NCBI GenBank assembly: GCA_964602055.1
Contig: CAZRPU010000036.1
Location: 1 to 23,884 of the forward strand
Length of the DNA: 23,884 bases
Direction of reading: 5' to 3'
Source: JACPLA01 sp964602055
Lineage (GTDB): Bacteria; Bacteroidota; Ignavibacteria; UBA10030
Positions 5,226 to 13,145 of the stretch are shown piece after piece. The notes beneath the pieces were generated by a model. The model made no database searches. It saw nothing but the letters and a program-made list of their open reading frames with translations, and was not told the origin of the DNA. The position numbers and the translations under genes were made by a program. How positions within the stretch are numbered: position 1 is the first letter of the stretch; every line of letters begins with the position of its first letter.

Positions 5226-7840
5226 GACTGTTGTACCAGTTCAGAGCCGATGACTGACTGAAGAGTAGACAGAAGCGAGGAGCGAATAGCCTCGCACCGA
5301 TCGGGGGACAGTTTGGTGCCGGATCGTTCAAGAACATAGAACGTATCCACAACGCCGTCGGCCCGGGTCGCGATTTTCGCGAAGGAAATGTTCAGGTCGA
5401 GGCGTGAAATCGCGTCCGTTATCTTATAGAGCAAACCAAGACGGTCGGGAGCAAAGACGTCGAGAATCGTGTACGTCGGATGGTCTTCGAAAGCGACTGT
5501 CGCAACGGACCCGGCATCGCCGCGCCCTGAGAGGCGGCGCCACTTCATGCGATGGCGTTCGAGAAGACGGTCGACGCCGATGGTTCCAAGGACAATATCG
5601 TTGAGCTCTTTGTGAATTTTTTCGCATTGCATATCGTTCAGCGCCGAGCGTGAAATGAAGTCGATGACGCGAAACTTGTCGATGACGATCCCGTCACTAC
5701 GCGTAAAGACATGAGCATCGAAAATGTTTGCATCGTTCGCAGAAAGGACACCGCAAAATTTCGACAGGACCGACGGCGCGTCACGCGCAATAAGGGTGAT
5801 TTCCGTAAAATCGGCGAGGTGCTTGAAAATGGTTGATACGGGCTGGTCCCGCTCGATCTGGCGTATGTGCTCGGCTATTTCACCGGCATCAAACGCGGTC
5901 AAGTAGGCGGGGCTGTCAACGGCACCCAGATGCAGCCGGGAAGAATCCCCCGAAAGCGTTTCTGCGAGAGTCTTTTCCACACTTTTCAAGGCAGCTTCAT
6001 GGCGGGATTGAGCCGCCTGATGAACCTGGTCGCTTGTCAACCTCTGGTCGAGCACTTCCTTGCATTTCTGATACAACTCGAACAACAGCATCCCTTTCCA
6101 GTCGGTCCACACATTCTTGTTGACGGCGCTGAGATCGGCGTACGTCAGAACATAGAGGTAATCGAGGAGCCTGGGATCCCGGAACGTGGCGGCGAAACCA
6201 ATGATGGTCTGGGGATCGCTGAGGTTGCGCCGGAAGGCCGTTTGCTCCATCAGCAAATGATGCCGGACAAGAAATTCGACATCCGGAGCAATATCATCGA
6301 ATGAAAGCCGATGGAGAATCTTCCGTGTCATCGATGCGCCCGTGACTTCGTGGTCCCTTACCCGCAACGGCTTCGCGATATCATGCAGGAGACAGGCGAG
6401 AATCAGGATGTCTTTTCGCGGAAGCGAGCGGTACGTATCGGAAAACGATCCCGCTTTCGTTCCCAGCGCTTCCGCATTCAGGACCACCGCAAGCGTATGT
6501 TCATCCGCTGTATAATAATGGTATTGATTGTGCTGGTAGAATGCCACCATCCGTTTCCATTCGGGAATCCAACGTTCCAGAATACCGTACTCGCTCAATT
6601 GGTGCAGCGTTGTGCCTGCACCCACGTCTTGGTTAACGAGCTGACGGAACAGCGCTGCCTCTCGTTTCGATTTCAGCGTCTTGAACCGGTAAAGGTGCTT
6701 TGCGATCAGGTCCTCTAATTCGTCGGAAAACCTGGCAGCATGCTTCACGGCGTGAACAGATGCAGTCAAGAGATATTCATTGGGCCGCTTGACGACAGAC
6801 GTGCGGGGAAGAATTTCGTTCTTCCGGAGAAGGAAGAAAGAATCCAACACCTGATGTGTTCCGGGGTCGGGCTGTTGGATGAATCTCCGTTGGATGGATG
6901 CCGTTACTCTCCTGGCAAACCGGGCAACGCGCCGCGACGCGAGATAGTAATCCTGCATGAATCGCTCGACGCTGGAACGCGTCGCAGTTGAGGAATATCC
7001 GAGAGCCTGGGCGATTGCGCGCTGAGAACTGAACTCGAGGGAGTCATGAAGTCCCTTGGCCTGAAGATGCATTTCATTGCGTGCGCGGAGAAGGAAATCG
7101 AGTGCAACCTTCGTTTCCCTGAGCTGCACGGGGGTACAATAGCTCTTCAGGGGTCTGCTTTGCATGAGAGCGGTGAGGGCTGTTTCACCGACGGGGAGGT
7201 TCGCGGGGATTTTCCGTAATCCCGTGGCGAGAGAATGCCAGAGAACCGAATGAAGGTCGCGAAGGCCCCCTGCGCTATTCTTGATATTCGGCTCGAGCAG
7301 CTTGGTCGAATTGCCGTATTTGCGGTGCCGCACTTCCGTGCGTGCAATCAGGTCGGATATGAGGAGGACATGGTTCCCTCGAGCAATCTGGTTCTCAAGC
7401 TGCTCCCGGAAATCTCTGAAAAGCCTCTTGTTTCCACATAAATAGCGGGATTCGACCAGAGAAACCCATGACTCGACGTCTGTCTCCCTCAGGGAGAGGC
7501 AGTCGCCGATCGTACGCACACTGTGCCCGACATCCATCCCCAGATCGAGAAGCACATGCAGGAGTTTTTGAACGGCGAGCGCTGCCTGCCGTGCCGGATC
7601 ATCCGCCGGTACGAGGAACATGATATCGGTGTCTGAGGCAAAGCAGAGTTCTTTTCTACCATAACCGCCCAGGGCAACGAGGCAGACTTCCTTCTTGGAC
7701 GGAACGGGCATTGCAGCATAGGAACGCTGGATGGTATCATCGAGGGCCCGTGTAAGGGCATGAGCGGTCTTGAGACCCGATGCCCCCCGACGATGGAGGG
7801 AAACAATCTTTCGGAGAGAATCGCGAAATGTGTTTTTCAT
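5222..7840 (-). CDS. glnD: [Protein-PII] uridylyltransferase / uridylyl-removing enzyme
   Basis: Bifunctional nitrogen sensor that adds UMP to PII proteins when glutamine is low and removes it when glutamine is high. At 872 aa it is close to E. coli GlnD (890). Domains in order: nucleotidyltransferase with GGYGRKEL...SDTDIMFL (58-76); the GlnD linker block LLEPNIKNSAGGLRDLHSVL (181-200); the HD uridylyl-removing domain with H448 (DEHT), H486-D487 (LLHDIAKP) and HH at 527-528; then two ACT glutamine-sensing domains (about 681-760 and 790-865, the second with FAPDRLGLLYKITDAI). All catalytic motifs look intact, so both activities are expected. No glnB, glnK, amtB or glnA lies in the window. It starts 36 bases after the CsgG-like gene and overlaps murI by four bases, a gene order joining nitrogen status to cell-wall precursor supply. 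Confidence 0.97.
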   Translation of the reverse strand: MKNTFRDSLRKIVSLHRRGASGLKTAHALTRALDDTIQRSYAAMPVPSKKEVCLVALGGYGRKELCFASDTDIMFLVPADDPARQAALAVQKLLHVLLDLGMDVGHSVRTIGDCLSLRETDVESWVSLVESRYLCGNKRLFRDFREQLENQIARGNHVLLISDLIARTEVRHRKYGNSTKLLEPNIKNSAGGLRDLHSVLWHSLATGLRKIPANLPVGETALTALMQSRPLKSYCTPVQLRETKVALDFLLRARNEMHLQAKGLHDSLEFSSQRAIAQALGYSSTATRSSVERFMQDYYLASRRVARFARRVTASIQRRFIQQPDPGTHQVLDSFFLLRKNEILPRTSVVKRPNEYLLTASVHAVKHAARFSDELEDLIAKHLYRFKTLKSKREAALFRQLVNQDVGAGTTLHQLSEYGILERWIPEWKRMVAFYQHNQYHYYTADEHTLAVVLNAEALGTKAGSFSDTYRSLPRKDILILACLLHDIAKPLRVRDHEVTGASMTRKILHRLSFDDIAPDVEFLVRHHLLMEQTAFRRNLSDPQTIIGFAATFRDPRLLDYLYVLTYADLSAVNKNVWTDWKGMLLFELYQKCKEVLDQRLTSDQVHQAAQSRHEAALKSVEKTLAETLSGDSSRLHLGAVDSPAYLTAFDAGEIAEHIRQIERDQPVSTIFKHLADFTEITLIARDAPSVLSKFCGVLSANDANIFDAHVFTRSDGIVIDKFRVIDFISRSALNDMQCEKIHKELNDIVLGTIGVDRLLERHRMKWRRLSGRGDAGSVATVAFEDHPTYTILDVFAPDRLGLLYKITDAISRLDLNISFAKIATRADGVVDTFYVLERSGTKLSPDRCEAIRSSLLSTLQSVIGSELVQQS

Positions 7841-7876
7841 GCGCTTTCAAAACGATCTTCGGAAAGGGACTTGTCT

Positions 7877-9076
7877 CTACCGAAAGAAACCGGCGATTTC
7901 TGCGGCAAGGGCCCGGGCCGCGCCTTCCGCCGCAAGATTAACAAGTTCATCATCCGGGGGAGGATAGGCTTCTTGACGGCTGCAGAGTTCGCGCGATGCT
8001 CGACTCAAAGCTTCCTTATCTCCTTTGTAGCGGCCGAAAACCACTTCAACAACTTCTGTACGAGGCACGTTTCCGGATCTGACGATGGTTCCCCGAGTCA
8101 CATCGACAATTTGATAGCTGCAATGGAATTTCGCAGATGCCCGCCGGCTGACAACGGTCACTTCCGCGGAGACCTTCTTCTTCGGTTTGTTCGAGCCCTG
8201 CGAGATCTCGTCTTTGTCTTCGTACCTCGAAAAGGTTTCCGGAGGATAGTCCGTCGAAACCAGCGTGATTTTGCCGAAAACGAAGGAATGAATTCCCAGG
8301 AGCTTTCCCAATTGCGCCGCAGTTGAAGGATCCACGAAGGTGCTCTGCTCGAACTTAAGCTCCCGAATCAATTCGGTAATCTTTTCCCTCGTCACGAATT
8401 CGAGGAATTCCAGATTGCGCGGATCGCGCATGGCGTCAGCAATAATTCTGTCGGCAACGATGGTTCCGACAGCGCCGTAGTACTCCTTACCGCTCAGATT
8501 GTCGAACGGCATAACGGCAACACGCTTCACCGCCTGGCGGCGATTCGCTTCATAACGCTGAGCTGCATCCTGATAGGGGTTCATATAGTCCAAAACCCGT
8601 GAGAACTCCTTTGCAGCGTCCTTCGCCATTCCTTGTTTTTCGAACGACAGGCCCGCCTGATAGTGCTGTTCAGCCGCCTTTCTTTTTGCGGCCTGAAATT
8701 GTCTCTCAACATCCTTGGTCGGGATGTTCACTTCGAGCTTCGTGTCTTCATGGATTTGCCGCGGTAACCCCCGGACAGCATCAGACATCGCAAGAATGTC
8801 ACTGTAGAGCCTGTACGCTTCGTCCCAATCGTTGGAACGCTCGGCTCTCAACGCCTGGGTTTCGTAGTTCTCATACGCACGGGGAAGTTCCTGTGAAAGA
8901 AAATCACACGCCTCCGCGTGCCCGGGATTTTCTGCAAGAGTTTGCGCGGCAAACCGAACTGCGCTCACCATATCCCCTGCGCGGAAAGCACGTTCAGCCC
9001 TGTTCCACGAGGCCGGGCCGCAGCCGGAAGCAGCAATGGCCAGGAACACAAAAAAAGACCCGAGAACATTTCTCAT
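7877..9076 (-). CDS. Lipoprotein with TPR-like N-terminus and CsgG-type domain
   Basis: The N-terminus MRNVLGSFFVFLAIAASGC is a lipoprotein signal with the lipid-modified cysteine at C19, so the protein should be anchored in an envelope membrane. Residues about 21-180 are helical with TPR-like pairs (AERAFRAGDMVSAVRFAAQTLAENPGHAEA; YQAGLSFEKQGMAKDAAKEFSRVLDY). From about 184 comes a CsgG-like fold: KRVAVMPFDNLSGKEYYGAVG, VTREKITELIRELKFEQSTF, AAQLGKLLGIHSFVFGKI. CsgG proteins form outer-membrane secretion pores for curli, but many CsgG-domain lipoproteins are uncharacterised. No curli genes are visible, so a curli role is not supported. GGGAG four bases before the ATG supports the start. The gene lies between the large secreted lamin-tail protein and glnD. 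A Lys-rich stretch (297-301) interrupts the domain. Confidence 0.85.
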   Translation of the reverse strand: MRNVLGSFFVFLAIAASGCGPASWNRAERAFRAGDMVSAVRFAAQTLAENPGHAEACDFLSQELPRAYENYETQALRAERSNDWDEAYRLYSDILAMSDAVRGLPRQIHEDTKLEVNIPTKDVERQFQAAKRKAAEQHYQAGLSFEKQGMAKDAAKEFSRVLDYMNPYQDAAQRYEANRRQAVKRVAVMPFDNLSGKEYYGAVGTIVADRIIADAMRDPRNLEFLEFVTREKITELIRELKFEQSTFVDPSTAAQLGKLLGIHSFVFGKITLVSTDYPPETFSRYEDKDEISQGSNKPKKKVSAEVTVVSRRASAKFHCSYQIVDVTRGTIVRSGNVPRTEVVEVVFGRYKGDKEALSRASRELCSRQEAYPPPDDELVNLAAEGAARALAAEIAGFFR

Positions 9077-9136
9077 ACGATCTCCCGTCCGTTAGATGAA
9101 AAACATGAGCAAAGGTAGAGAAAAAAGGAGCAACAT

Positions 9137-11683
9137 TCAAAGCTTCGTAGCCACAACGATCACTCCCTTCATGACCGCGACAGGGCCTCCCATTCCGTCC
9201 CCCGCCTCAAGAAGAACAATGTGAGGGCCGAGACGCACGATGCGGCGCTGGTCGTCTCTTCCATCCCAAATGATATCTCCTCGTGCACCGGTCAAATCTT
9301 CCTGCAGAAGGGTTCGCAGAAGCCTTCCGCGAAGATCGAATATCCGGAGACGTATCACACCCGTCGTCTGCGGCAATTCATAATGAATCACGACAAAGTC
9401 TTCGAATCCATCTCCGTCTGGGGAAAAAGGGTTGGGTGAAAATGACATACGAGCGTCAACAGCCGGCAGGGAGGCGAAGATCGTGTTTTGTCTGCCGGGT
9501 GAGGCGCCGAGAGGAGAGGCCGATGTGCTCCAGTTCGATCGGTCATCGGAGCGGAGAGAGGGATTGATGCGCTCGAGCGACCGGCCGCGCGTTGACGAGA
9601 CCGAGGGCGAGTGCCATGTGGGAGAGTAGCGGACACTGTCCATCGTCCTCCCGGTTCCGTCCAGAAGAACGATATCATCGCCATCGTTCCCCAGCCCGAT
9701 TCCCCCGGGCTTGTTGAGGATAATCCATGGGACGTCCGCCGGGAAAAGAAATGTTGAACCGAGCGAGGAATCGGAGGAAATTACCGCAAATGCGCCGGGT
9801 TCGACAACAGTTGTCTGATCGGAGATGAGGATCTCTCCCGTGGCGCTTGAGGAAGTGGGTTTGCCATGAAATGTCCAGGAGCGGAGATCAACGGAGGACG
9901 ACGAGGGGTTGAACAGCTCAAACCATTCACTGCTTCCGGATGCAGGTTCGTACATGATTTCGTTGATGATAAGAGCGCCGGGCGGGAACCCGAGGCTCAC
10001 GTATACGGCAGCGGAATTGTTTGTCGCTCTTTCATCGAAGAGGAATTCGAGCTGCAGAATCAATACCGTTTCCCCGGGAGGAAGCTCCGACCAGTCATAG
10101 AAAAGAAATGCGCTTCCGCGCGGTGGAAGAGGAATCTCCGAAGACAGAGTGCGGATGAACTCGTTTTGATCGCCTCGTCCGTCCCGATTCCGATCAGCAA
10201 ACACATGAACGCGGTACGTGTCGGCGGTCCTGCGGCCTTTGTTGGTAATGACGATGGAAAGCTGGAATCCGGAAGTGCTCGTACCGTCGAGAGCAAGATC
10301 GTAATCGAGGAGTCTTGTGCTGTTGGGCCTTCCCGGGGTCATCCCCGCCGTGTCAACAGAGCTCAGCCAATTCCGGGGATCGTTCGAAGACGAAAAGGCA
10401 TCGATCCTTTCCAACGATGTTCCGGCTTTGCCGCCCCAGGAAGGAGAATAACGCACGCTGTCCATGGTCGCCAAACGATCGTCGAAGAGAACGACGGCAT
10501 CCTCCGTCGTGTTGTTCAACGCAGAGAACCCGGCGAGTGCGACGGGAACGGTAACGAAAGGGTGGACGGCGAAAAAAAAGCTGTCCCGCGCTGCAAGAGC
10601 AAAGGAACGCGGTGCAATGAGAAAATCGGAATCTGCCAGGCGGGTCCGCACAGAGGTGTTGCTGTCGGAAATCCTCCACTCCCTGAGATTCACGGTGTCT
10701 GCAGAGGTATTGTAAAACTCGATCCATTCCGGCTCGTCGCCGACCGGTGCGTACAGAAATTCGTTTACGACAACCGTTCCAGGGGCGATCCCAACGCGGA
10801 CATCCATCCACACGGTGTCGTTTATCGAGACTTCATCTCCCGTGGATTCAACGACGCCGAAAAAGCGATGCACTCCTTGCCGTTGTGGCGAAGGATGAGC
10901 TGTGAAGAAGAGTGAATCGCCGGCGGGCAACGGCGGCCCGATAATATCGACAAATCTCTCTGCCGGGTCAGGCATACCGTTTCCGTCGGTATCCTGAAAG
11001 AACTTCACTGAATAAGAGGATGATTCGAGAGCACCTCTGTTGCGCACCGCGGCCGAGATCGAAAAAGGAGTTCCATTGGTAGGATTGGGAGGTGACACAG
11101 AAATGTTTTCAATTGAAAGATCACGGGATATCCGCACTGTCAGCCTGACGTCGTCCATGCGCAACGTGCCGCTTGTGCCTCCGGTTCCTCCAAGAAGTCT
11201 CCAGCGGAACCTCACCGAAGGCTGAAACGAAAGCGTTTCGGGAAGCGCAATCACCGTTTCCTTGTAGCCGGTCATGCCCGGGTTGCGCAGCGTGTCGCCG
11301 AGAAGGAGAGGGAAACTTGACCCCTTGTCCAGGGAAGCTTCGAGAATCAGCGGGCTCGTATGTGTTGCAGACCGGGAAAGCCAAAAGAGAATCTGAGCGG
11401 GGATTTTGTCCGAAAGGTCGAATTCGGGAGACAGAAGCCATTGCGCGACGGTTGAATTTGTTGATTGAACGGCGTAAGGAGCGGAATGAGGAGAAGTTGA
11501 TGTGCTAAAGTAATCTCCTCCGGCAAGTCGTGCCGTCGAAGTGCTCCAGCCGGCAGGCAAGGCGGGAACGATCAAGGAATCAAAGGGCTCGACAAAAGGA
11601 AAAGACGAAATCTGCCCTTGAGCAGCCGGCATGAGCAGAATGCAGAGCGCGGCCTGCATCAGAGTGCGGCAAAAGTAGTTCAT
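9137..11683 (-). CDS. Secreted lamin-tail-domain protein with duplicated CARDB-LTD module
   Basis: 848 aa, exported. A signal peptide (1-23, ending PAAQG) is followed by a jelly-roll, choice-of-anchor J-like region (about 28-185: FVEPFDS...LPAGWS, WLLSPEFDLS, MDDVRL). Two copies of a module follow. Each has a CARDB-like Ig domain (about 187-298 and 460-565) and a lamin-tail domain (about 303-455 and 571-735). Both tails share a VNEFLY/INEIMY opening, EWIEFYN/EWFELFN, MDSVRYSP and SLERI...NW. Calcium-type Asp loops occur at DTDGNGMPD (231-239), DRNRDGRGD (497-505) and SPDGDGFED (754-762). The last about 100 residues (SFSPNPFSPDGDGFEDF...) are a FlgD-Ig-like domain that in this group often serves as a type IX secretion sorting signal. 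A structural or adhesive surface role is likely; no catalytic domain is seen. It lies 29 bases after the 4-TM gene. Confidence 0.88.
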   Translation of the reverse strand: MNYFCRTLMQAALCILLMPAAQGQISSFPFVEPFDSLIVPALPAGWSTSTARLAGGDYFSTSTSPHSAPYAVQSTNSTVAQWLLSPEFDLSDKIPAQILFWLSRSATHTSPLILEASLDKGSSFPLLLGDTLRNPGMTGYKETVIALPETLSFQPSVRFRWRLLGGTGGTSGTLRMDDVRLTVRISRDLSIENISVSPPNPTNGTPFSISAAVRNRGALESSSYSVKFFQDTDGNGMPDPAERFVDIIGPPLPAGDSLFFTAHPSPQRQGVHRFFGVVESTGDEVSINDTVWMDVRVGIAPGTVVVNEFLYAPVGDEPEWIEFYNTSADTVNLREWRISDSNTSVRTRLADSDFLIAPRSFALAARDSFFFAVHPFVTVPVALAGFSALNNTTEDAVVLFDDRLATMDSVRYSPSWGGKAGTSLERIDAFSSSNDPRNWLSSVDTAGMTPGRPNSTRLLDYDLALDGTSTSGFQLSIVITNKGRRTADTYRVHVFADRNRDGRGDQNEFIRTLSSEIPLPPRGSAFLFYDWSELPPGETVLILQLEFLFDERATNNSAAVYVSLGFPPGALIINEIMYEPASGSSEWFELFNPSSSSVDLRSWTFHGKPTSSSATGEILISDQTTVVEPGAFAVISSDSSLGSTFLFPADVPWIILNKPGGIGLGNDGDDIVLLDGTGRTMDSVRYSPTWHSPSVSSTRGRSLERINPSLRSDDRSNWSTSASPLGASPGRQNTIFASLPAVDARMSFSPNPFSPDGDGFEDFVVIHYELPQTTGVIRLRIFDLRGRLLRTLLQEDLTGARGDIIWDGRDDQRRIVRLGPHIVLLEAGDGMGGPVAVMKGVIVVATKL

Positions 11684-11712
11684 GGATCCCCCCAGAGGTG
11701 TTCAGAAGTGTT

Positions 11713-12291
11713 TTACGACGAGGCGATTCTCTCCCTGAAGATTTGCACGACCCGGTCATGCGTGGGAAACGTTGCGGCAATCATGAAGAGAAACAGCAGA
11801 GGCGTCATCGCGTTCAGTGCGTATTCCGGAGCATGGGCCATTGTTCCGTTCATTACCCCCAGGAGACAGACGGTAAGCCCGAACATCGCCGCTCCTTCCA
11901 GCATTGCCAGCCTGATGATCCAGGCAGTTCTGATGAGTCCGAGGGCCTGATCGACCGCGTCATCGGAGGTTTTTCCTCCGGGCATCGCTGCAGGGCGGGA
12001 CGCTGCCAGCTCAAGGCGACGGGAAGAAAACTGCATTTGGTAGATCCAGCCGGACGTTGTTGCGATGGTTCCCGCCAGAACACCGTGCAGGATGCTCAGT
12101 ATCTGCATTACCTGAAAATCGGTGTTTTCCGGGGCTGGTGGGGTGTTGCCAATCCCGACAATGAACAAGATGGCTGAAAAAAGCAAAGTCCCCATCCCCA
12201 AGGCGGCCTGGATCACCTGGAGCGGCAGAAGCTTTACAGGCGTGAGCCCCGATTCGAACTCGGTAACGGAAAATTCCTTCAAACTTTTCAT
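11713..12291 (-). CDS. Four-TM membrane protein of unknown function
   Basis: 192 aa, not recognised as a named family. About four hydrophobic helices are visible: residues 22-48, 60-84, 122-148 and 160-176, so it is an inner-membrane protein with a short polar loop (about 88-118) between helices 2 and 3. No catalytic motif, cysteine pair or binding signature is evident. The start ATG at 12291 is chosen over an upstream in-frame TTG-type extension, because that extension is the shadow of the alpha/beta hydrolase 3' end; a weak GAGAG precedes it. It lies 17 bases after the hydrolase stop and 29 bases before the lamin-tail gene, so all three may share a transcript. Its function cannot be inferred from these neighbours. 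Confidence 0.8.
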   Translation of the reverse strand: MKSLKEFSVTEFESGLTPVKLLPLQVIQAALGMGTLLFSAILFIVGIGNTPPAPENTDFQVMQILSILHGVLAGTIATTSGWIYQMQFSSRRLELAASRPAAMPGGKTSDDAVDQALGLIRTAWIIRLAMLEGAAMFGLTVCLLGVMNGTMAHAPEYALNAMTPLLFLFMIAATFPTHDRVVQIFRERIASS

Positions 12292-12308
12292 GGCTCTCTG
12301 CGTCAAAC

Positions 12309-13070
12309 CTAAGAACCTTCCAGAAGAAAATCCAGAGCTATCCGGTAAAACTCTTCGGGCGCTTCTGCATGGATCCAATGTCCAGCATCGATGTTCCTGA
12401 CAAGGGAATGGGGAAAGAGCTCACGCATTCCGGGAACATCCGAGTCGAGGACATAGTCGGATCGAGCGCCTCGAATGAAAAGAACTGGAGATGGAAACAC
12501 CTGACCGGAGATCGCGGCACTCATGGCATCATATTGACGGCGTAACGCTTCAAGATTGATTTTCCACGCAAATCCTTCGTCGGTTCGTTTGAGATTCTTC
12601 AGAAGGAATTGACGGACAGCAGAATTGGGAATATCCCCGGCGAGGGCTTGTTCAACATCTGAACGCGAATGATGTTTCGTCACATCGAGCGAAAAGAGGC
12701 CGTCGAAGATATGATCGTGGCGGGCGGGGTAGGCCTTCGGTGCGATGTCCACGACAAGGAGTCTGCTCACAAGCGACGAGTGATCCAGTGCAAATTGCAT
12801 TGCTGTCTTTCCGCCCATCGAATGGCCGAGGAGATACGCCCGGGGGATAGCGTGTTCCTTGAAAAAATCCGCGAGATCGTCGGCCATGGCTCTGTAGGTG
12901 TGGATTCCGTCGTGAGGCGATCGTCCGTGGTTCCTTTGGTCGATTGCATAGACATGAAAATGTTTGCCAAACTTCTTCGCAAGCGTGTGCCAGTTGTCCG
13001 ACGAACCGAACAAGCCGTGCAGAATAATGAGGGGGCTGCCTTTGCCATATGACTGAAAAAAAAGCTTCAC
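12309..13070 (-). CDS. Alpha/beta-fold hydrolase, YbfF-type esterase
   Basis: A cytosolic serine esterase or thioesterase of the alpha/beta hydrolase superfamily, 253 aa, close to YbfF-like proteins (about 254). The oxyanion block is HGLFGSSDNW (18-27) and the nucleophile elbow is GHSMGG with S84. The catalytic histidine is H231 in DAGHWIHAEAP, and D205 (RGARSDYV) is the likely acid. The start is a GTG at 13070, supported by AAGGAG four bases upstream and by KLFFQSYGKGSPLIILHGLFG being the usual N-terminus of this family. A longer open frame runs upstream, but it is antisense to the Sel1 gene. The GTG overlaps the stop of an 11-codon leader ORF (GTGA). It is divergent from the Sel1-flavoprotein pair; the substrate is unknown. 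Confidence 0.92.
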   Translation of the reverse strand: MKLFFQSYGKGSPLIILHGLFGSSDNWHTLAKKFGKHFHVYAIDQRNHGRSPHDGIHTYRAMADDLADFFKEHAIPRAYLLGHSMGGKTAMQFALDHSSLVSRLLVVDIAPKAYPARHDHIFDGLFSLDVTKHHSRSDVEQALAGDIPNSAVRQFLLKNLKRTDEGFAWKINLEALRRQYDAMSAAISGQVFPSPVLFIRGARSDYVLDSDVPGMRELFPHSLVRNIDAGHWIHAEAPEEFYRIALDFLLEGS

Positions 13071-13102
13071 CGTTCTCCTTGAATCCCCGTCGAGTACATC
13101 AT
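13067..13102 (-). CDS. Putative 11-codon leader ORF coupled to the hydrolase start
   Basis: On the minus strand ATG-ATG-TAC-TCG-ACG-GGG-ATT-CAA-GGA-GAA-CGG-TGA encodes MMYSTGIQGER. It has its own AAGGAG (13111-13116) eight bases before the ATG. Its TGA overlaps the GTG start of the alpha/beta hydrolase as GTGA. The second AAGGAG (13075-13080), used by the hydrolase, lies inside it. This is what a translationally coupled leader peptide looks like, but an ORF this short can arise by chance. No run of codons for one amino acid suggests attenuation. Confidence 0.35.
   Translation of the reverse strand: MMYSTGIQGER
13075..13080 (-). promoter_or_regulatory. Shine-Dalgarno fixing the GTG start of the alpha/beta hydrolase
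   Basis: On the minus strand this reads AAGGAG, four bases before the GTG at 13070. It decides the start in favour of 13070 over the long upstream open frame, which has no family homology and runs antisense to the Sel1 gene. Confidence 0.7.
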
Positions 13103-13133
13103 CGGTGATTCTCCTTACAAAATAAAATCCTAT

Positions 13134-13145
13134 ATTAAGCTTAAT
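13134..13145. promoter_or_regulatory. Perfect 12-bp palindrome over the Sel1 start codon
   Basis: ATTAAGCTTAAT is a perfect inverted repeat that includes the first two bases of the Sel1 gene's ATG. It lies in the only divergent intergenic region of the window (13071-13143). It could be an operator or simply AT-rich sequence; no clear -35/-10 pair is visible for either direction. No Shine-Dalgarno precedes the Sel1 ATG. Confidence 0.3.

Noticed and set aside
9866..10915. Plus-strand frame of 349 aa
   Set aside because: It lies wholly antisense to the lamin-tail protein, which has consistent domain structure; the plus reading is a low-quality Arg/Gly/Val mix without motifs.
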